Assembly (NCBI GenBank): GCA_039654915.1 | Contig: CM077599.1 | Span: 30,069,501-30,133,500 of the forward strand | Length of the DNA: 64,000 nucleotides | Reading direction: 5' to 3' | From: Aquilaria yunnanensis | Taxonomy: Eukaryota > Streptophyta > Magnoliopsida > Malvales > Thymelaeaceae | In this document: piece after piece, positions 58,787 through 64,000 of the stretch | How positions within the stretch are numbered: the stretch's first letter is position 1 | Layout of the letters: every line of letters begins with the position of its first letter | The notes under the pieces: model-generated | Database searches by the model: none | Seen by the model: only the letters and a program-made list of their open reading frames with translations | Told to the model about the DNA's origin: nothing | Program-made: the position numbers and the translations under genes

Positions 58787-59321
58787 GGCGTGCCCCCTCT
58801 TTGGAGGGAGGAAATAGTCAAGAAAGCATACCATGGTTTAAAGGAAGCCCTGTTGCAATTAGACGAGCTTGTAGAGAATATTTCTTTTAACAGAGAAACC
58901 CATAAGTGTATACAGCCCTTTGACATTGATATTCTCAGGGAGGCCTTCCTGCTGAAGGAAGTTGCTCCTATCGATCTACCTTCCGTAAGAAAGCTACTTC
59001 CTTTTTATTTTTAGTTTGTTTTTCTTTTTTTTTTTCTATGCTCTTCTAAATTCTTGATGTTGATGCTGATTATGATTACTTATTTAAGGGAGAGAAGGGA
59101 ACTCCAACAATAGCTGGAAAATCAAAAGGGGAATCCAAAGAAAAATAAAGGAAGCATAAAAAACATAAGGACAGAGATAAGGAGAAGGATAAAGAGCATA
59201 AGAAGGACAAGCACCCTTATAAAGATAAAGATCGGAGTAAGGATAAAGACAAGGAAAAAAAGAAGGACAAAAGCAGACACCATGATTCTGGTGCTGATCA
59301 CTCAAAGAAACGCCATGAAAA
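58787..59321 (+). pseudogene. MED19: Mediator subunit 19 (MED19)-like gene, two exons, probable pseudogene
   Basis: Exon 1 runs from an AG acceptor-like site (58785-58786) to 58984 and encodes LLQLDELVENISFNRETHK followed by CIQPFDIDILREAFLLKEVA and PIDLPS. A GTAAGA donor and a 104-base intron follow, then exon 2 from 59089 to 59321 in matching phase. Exon 2 gives GEKGTPTIAGKSKGESKEK, a stop at 59146-59148, then the strongly basic tail RKHKKHKDRDKEKDKEHKKD and DSGADHSKKRHEK before a GTAAGA donor. Plant MED19 has the same IQPF.LD.L.EAF.L...APV.LP block followed by a Lys/His/Asp-rich tail. The upstream conserved N-terminal exon and the last basic exon were not found, and the in-frame TAA would remove the tail. 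An intact protein would belong to the Mediator head/middle interface in the nucleus. Confidence 0.82.
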
Positions 59322-59784
59322 GTAAGATGTTGTATGTTATTATATTATTTCCTGATTGGTGAAATTGTTGGTATTCCTTTCTAGCTTATCTTTGCATGAT
59401 AATATGCTTCCTCTAATCTCATCTGATAGATTCATATAGATAATAAATAATATTCTTGAGGTGTTTATATTTAATCCAGTGTACAAGTTCCAAACTTCTA
59501 ATACAAAATCTATGAATGCTTTCCTTAGGCCTGCACTACTTATAAGTTTTTTACTTTGACAAGACATTATTTTTTGCATTGTAGGTGAGACCTTTGCTCT
59601 CACAAGCACTACAGAATAGGAACTAAGCTTCTGGGTCTTTTGAGTAAGTATTCAATATTTTGAGTAGCTCCATGCCCAGATCTTTCTCTAACATTATTAA
59701 TAATCTGGGCGTATGTTGAAAATTAGGTGGAATAGGATTTTGAGCAATCGGCAGCAGATTCTCCTCAGCCTGAACAAGAACATG
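59322..59784. other. Sequence after MED19-like exon, no further exon found
   Basis: The donor at 59322 has no recognisable partner exon. AT-rich DNA with no coding similarity; the minus-strand open frame 59340-59609 has no domain. Confidence 0.35.
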
Positions 59785-61405
59785 TGTTTTGGTGATTGGT
59801 TCTGTTGATCAGTGCACTTAGAAAATGTACCATAATTTGTATGTTATGTTTCTGGAGGTGCCAATTTATGTGATGATAGGACTATGTCTTTACTATATCT
59901 AAAATTTTGTGGATTTGGATTTGGATTTTTGGTTGATTTTATAGAGGTTTTTGACTGAACTGTAGTTTGCCTGGAATTCGTACCAGTAATCTTGTGTCTG
60001 TGGATTGGTGCAAAATCCATGATAAATTTTAGGCTATGTATCTACTGATGAAATTTCGTGTACTGATAACTATGTGCGTGTACCATGTCCCTGATTTTAC
60101 AGAATGCAATTTAGATGTTTTTATTATTTTATATAATTTTTTTAGTGGATACTAGTATATCTGGAAACTGGTTCTGTGTTCCCAGCAGAAGGGCTTGATT
60201 ACAAGGTTTATGTTAATTTATGTAATTAAAATTTTGAGCTGAAATCTTGTATGAGAGTTCATGTATGTGTCTAGTTTATGGGCATATTTTTTGTATTATG
60301 GATTGGACATCCATGTGTTTTATTGGATTTTATTAAGTAGGCTACTCTGTCTGAAATTCTGAGCAGCAGCCTGTATAAACAGCTTGTAAATTCACTCATA
60401 AATCATGCAGTGTGTATTTAAAGTTGAAACTTTGCTTGAATGTGCCTACATATGTCTAGTTTTGTCATCATTTGACAGATTGTGATTTGAAGATTTGGGT
60501 GATTTTAAAAACTTCTATGACTGAACTATGGTTATTCTGAAATTCATATCAGTGACTCTTTCTTTATGGCTTGTTATGAAATTTATGATAATTTGTGTGC
60601 TTTGTATCTTTAGCTGTAAATTAGTATGAAGATGGCTATTTATTCTGAACAATATGACTTTGAGGTGCTGAAATACTGGTGTTTGGAAAGAAGACTGATG
60701 CTCCATGTTATGGTGCAAATTCTGCAGCAAACTCTCTGCTGCCACCAAGCTGCTGGACAGCAGCAGGGTGTGAATTTGGAGCACAATTAATCAAGGGTAG
60801 CAAAATGATGTTTAAGGCTTCAAATCATTGTAAGTGAAACCTCATACATTCCTTGTATATTGATGCAAAATATTGGGTAAAGTTTATATGGATGATGTAT
60901 CTGAAGTTGAATTGCTTCATTGCTAGAAGATATGTTGTTGTGACTGGTTCAGTTGATCATTGCACTTGGAAAATGTATCATAATTTGTGTGTTGTGCTTC
61001 TGAATGTGCCAACTCATATGGTGATAGGCCTATGTCTCTAATTTATCCACAATTTCATGGATTTGGATTTGGAATTGTTGTTGATTTTTTATAGGTTTTT
61101 TACTGATGTGTATTTTGTCTAAAATTTCTACCAGGAATCCTATCTATGTGGCTTGTTTCAAAATCCATGATAAATTGTATGATATGTATCTACTAATGAA
61201 ATTCTGTATAATGGTAGTTACGTGTGTCTAATGTGTTTCTAATTTCACAAAATACAAATTAGATGTTTCTATGATTTTATATAATTGTTTCAGTGGATAC
61301 TAGTTTCTATGGATATTGGTTTTGTAAGTTTGCCGAAGGCTTGATTTAGAGATTTATGATAATTTGTGTGTCTGTAACTTTGGTTGAAAATTAGTATTGA
61401 AATAG
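59785..61405. repeat. Diverged direct repeats, offset about 1.15 kb
   Basis: Bases 59785-60290 and 60932-61405 align. Shared phrases are ggttctgttgatcagtgcac / ggttcagttgatcattgcac, atggatttggatttggaa, aaaatccatgataaattgta and tatataattgtttcagtgga. A third, shorter resemblance (about 60480-60640) lies between them. No coding sequence. It may be a decayed tandem array or duplicated intronic DNA. Confidence 0.7.
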
Positions 61406-63017
61406 CTACATGTGTTTAGCTTGTCAATGATTTTACGGATATTGTTTTACATAATCCTGTGATTTTTTATATTTATTTTGATGAAGCTTAGCTTGCCTGA
61501 AAACTGTACATGTTGCCAAGACATAGCTATTATCCTGCTTTTTGAAAAAGAACAAACTACTTGTTCCTGCTGGGTGTTGTGATTTTTGAAATGTTCTTAG
61601 CCAAGGGCTATATAAATTGTTGTATGTGTGTTTTTTTTTCTGATCTTAGAAGTTGCACGTAGTTTTGTTACTAGTAAAAGACACCATGACAAATTGAAAA
61701 TGGTCAATATTTTTGCAGGTTGAAGTTCGGGTTGGTGCCTATTTTCGTTTAGTTAGTTGGGATACGGCTTTGTTTTGGTTATGATTTTGTTAGCTTTTTC
61801 TATTTGTATTTGGCTACTCAGATGGTTGCTGTATTTGATTTCTTGTATTTGATGGTTTTCATTTTCTTTTGCCACCCTTTATTTTATGATAGATTTGTAT
61901 TTGATGGTTGGCTTTGAATTTTATAGACAATGATTTTTCAATTTTTGAGAAATTAAATTGAGTGAAATTTACTTATTTTTAGTTCTTTAAAAGGGAAGGT
62001 ATAGCTCATGAAGAGTATATTCTATTTTCTTAATAAATTTATTGATTTTTCATTATCACGGATGAAAATATAATAGTAACATATCCATCATGGATAGAAA
62101 TGGAAATCATGAAAATACTTTGCCGAGGTTTAGAAATATAAGCCTTTCCTTGTATTTTTTTCTATACTATTTGGGAAATTTTCTAAAATCTTAATTCACG
62201 TTTTAATTTACCAATATTTTAGTAATTTGGCTTTTATAGTTATTTTGTATATTTACTTGATAGAAAAAGAAATAATCCAAATTGCCCAGTAACTATTAAA
62301 AACTACCAATAGATTGCAATTATTTAAGTATTTTTTTGTACTAAAAATTCTCAAAGTATTTTTCTGGTTCTGGTTTTTTAATTTTGTTAGCTTAGATTTA
62401 GGTTTTGTACTTGTATTTAGCTACCTATATAGTTGTTTTACTTTCCAGAAAAAATAATTTAAATTGTTTAATAATTATGTAAATACTATCAACAGACTAA
62501 AATTACTTAAGTATATTTTTCTAGTAAAATTTCCCAATGCACTAATGTTTTGGATCCTATAAGTAAAACTTCTCAAATATGTATGTTAAAAAAATATTAT
62601 GTCTGAAAAGTTTTTATGTTCGCAGAATAGGCACTGACAGCATTTGTAATTTGTATTTTTATTTCATTTTTGTTTATTTTTTGTTTTAACCATGAATTAA
62701 TTTAACAAAATTGATAATACAGAGGATTATAATTTTAGGCTAGTTATCTAATGATTTAAATAGTTTAATTTAATTAATGTTTTTAAGAAGTGAAAAGTTA
62801 ATTAAATTAAGCCACTAAAATGCTTAAAAAATCCGAAAGTTAATTGTGCTTGCTGGGACTTGGCAAAGCTCTTATGTAGATTTATTAAGGTGCTAAATTG
62901 CTTAATAAATACATTGCCAAAAAAAAATTATATAAGCAAATGTCTAATTTTTTAAATATTTTTTTAAAAATTTATTGGTTTTTCATTTTCAAGAGAAATA
63001 TGTGGATTAGCATGGTA
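61406..63017. other. AT-rich intergenic DNA
   Basis: No gene or recognisable element. A/T runs and short repeats of tttttaaaaa type only. Confidence 0.4.
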
Positions 63018-64000
63018 ACCCTAAATCCTAAATCCTAAAACCCTAACCCTTAACCCTAACTCTAAAAGTGTAACTCCAAATGATAAACCTAAATCTTAAA
63101 TCCTAACCCTAAACCGTAACCCTCGCCCTAATCCCTAATCTTTATCCCTACTAATCCATAAATCCTAACCCTAACTCGTAACCTTAATACCTATCTCTAA
63201 ACCCTAACACTTAACACTAATATCTAACCTTAACATTAATTCCTAACCCTAACCATAAATCCTATACCCTGAACATAAAACTAACCCTAATCCATAAGTC
63301 TAAACCCTAATTCTAATATCTAATCCTTAAAACTAATCCTAATCCTAATCTTTAGCCCAAATCTTACTATACATTTCAGCCTCTAACCCTATTTAATATT
63401 AACCCTAAACCTTGATCCTTAACGCTATTCCCTAAACCTTGATCCTTAACCCTATTCCCTAAACCTTAACCTAACCTTAATCCCTAATCCTTAACCTTAA
63501 ACCTTATTCCCTAATCCTAAACCGTAACATTAAATATTTAACCCTAAACGTAATCCTCATCCTAAACCCTTAATCCTTAACCCTAATCCTAAACCCTAAC
63601 CATAACCTTATTCCTTAAACCTTAACCCTAACCATAACCCTATTCCCTAAACCTTAACCTTAACCTTAATCCCTAATCCCTAACCCTAAACTCTAATCCT
63701 AATCTCTAATCCCTAACTCTAATTCCTAATTAATAACCCTAAACCCTAAACCCTAATCCTAAACCCTAATCCTTAAGCCTAAACACTAATCCTTAACCCT
63801 AAACCCTATTCCTTAAACCTTAACCTAACCTTAATCCCTAATCCCAAAACATTAAACCATAATCCATAATCCTAAACCCTAACATTAAATCTCTAACCCT
63901 AAACATAATCTTAATCCTAAACCCTAACCATAACCCTAACAGTAAATCTCATTCCCTAAACGTAATCCTAATCCTAACATTTTAATCCTAAACCCTAACC
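63018..64000. repeat. Degenerate interstitial telomere-like array (CCCTAAA/CCCTAA variants)
   Basis: From about 63018 to the window end the plus strand is almost entirely variants of CCCTAAA, CCCTAA, CCTTAA and CCATAA, with frequent substitutions and length changes. Plant telomeres are (TTTAGGG)n towards the chromosome end, that is CCCTAAA on the strand that starts at that end. With CCCTAAA on the plus strand a real telomere would have its terminus on the left, where ordinary DNA lies instead. The array is therefore interstitial or rearranged. It continues past the window edge. Confidence 0.88.

Noticed and set aside
63018..64000. True chromosome end to the right
   Set aside because: A right-hand telomere would read TTTAGGG on the plus strand; here it is CCCTAAA and strongly degenerate.

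Overview
This window looks like plant nuclear DNA, most probably from a eudicot and possibly a woody one; the species cannot be named from sequence alone. The grounds are plant lineages of Ty3/gypsy retrotransposons (Tat with a second RNase H, and a Tekay/Del-type element), a Restorer-of-fertility-like pentatricopeptide repeat (PPR) gene next to a decayed paralogue, plant-type F-box/LRR pseudogenes, FAR1/MULE, hAT and CACTA transposon remains, a plastid rpoB fragment, and degenerate CCCTAAA telomere-like sequence. There is no operon structure and no RNA gene that I could support.

Layout. 1-5212: 5' part of a minus-strand Tat gypsy element running off the left edge, with primer-binding site and 5' LTR. 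5395-5761: LINE scrap. 6556-22460: a gene-family cluster, F-box pseudogene (+), PPR pseudogene (+), intact PPR gene (+, 15628-17412), F-box pseudogene (+), F-box/LRR gene or pseudogene (-). A solo LTR and a MULE with long terminal inverted repeats lie between the two PPR copies. 22461-36469: AT-rich DNA with degenerate minisatellites, an F-box fragment, a decayed FAR1-type MULE transposase and a decayed hAT transposase. 36470-40358: short LTR retrotransposon with both LTRs. 40607-49463: complete but dead Tekay-like gypsy element (minus strand) with both LTRs. 49464-53270: short tandem duplication, possible LTR DNA, LINE 3' end and strand-biased simple sequence. 53275-55115: non-autonomous CACTA element. 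55434-55850: unrecognised coding-like stretch. 56898-58487: second MULE-like element. 58619-59321: plastid rpoB fragment followed closely by two exons of a Mediator subunit 19 (MED19)-like gene with a stop codon. 59785-61405: diverged direct repeats. 63018-64000: degenerate interstitial telomere-like sequence.

The only fully open conventional gene is the PPR gene, a P-class RFL protein predicted to enter mitochondria and bind one RNA target. Its damaged paralogue 6.5 kb upstream and the repeated F-box fragments show that an F-box plus PPR block was duplicated and then eroded. Most of the remaining sequence is transposons in different states of decay. Several of their boundaries can be fixed by terminal motifs plus target-site duplications (TSDs). 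I see no convincing new multi-gene system; the most useful leads are the PPR/F-box cluster, the two MULE-like elements with possible captured sequence, and the rpoB/MED19 junction.
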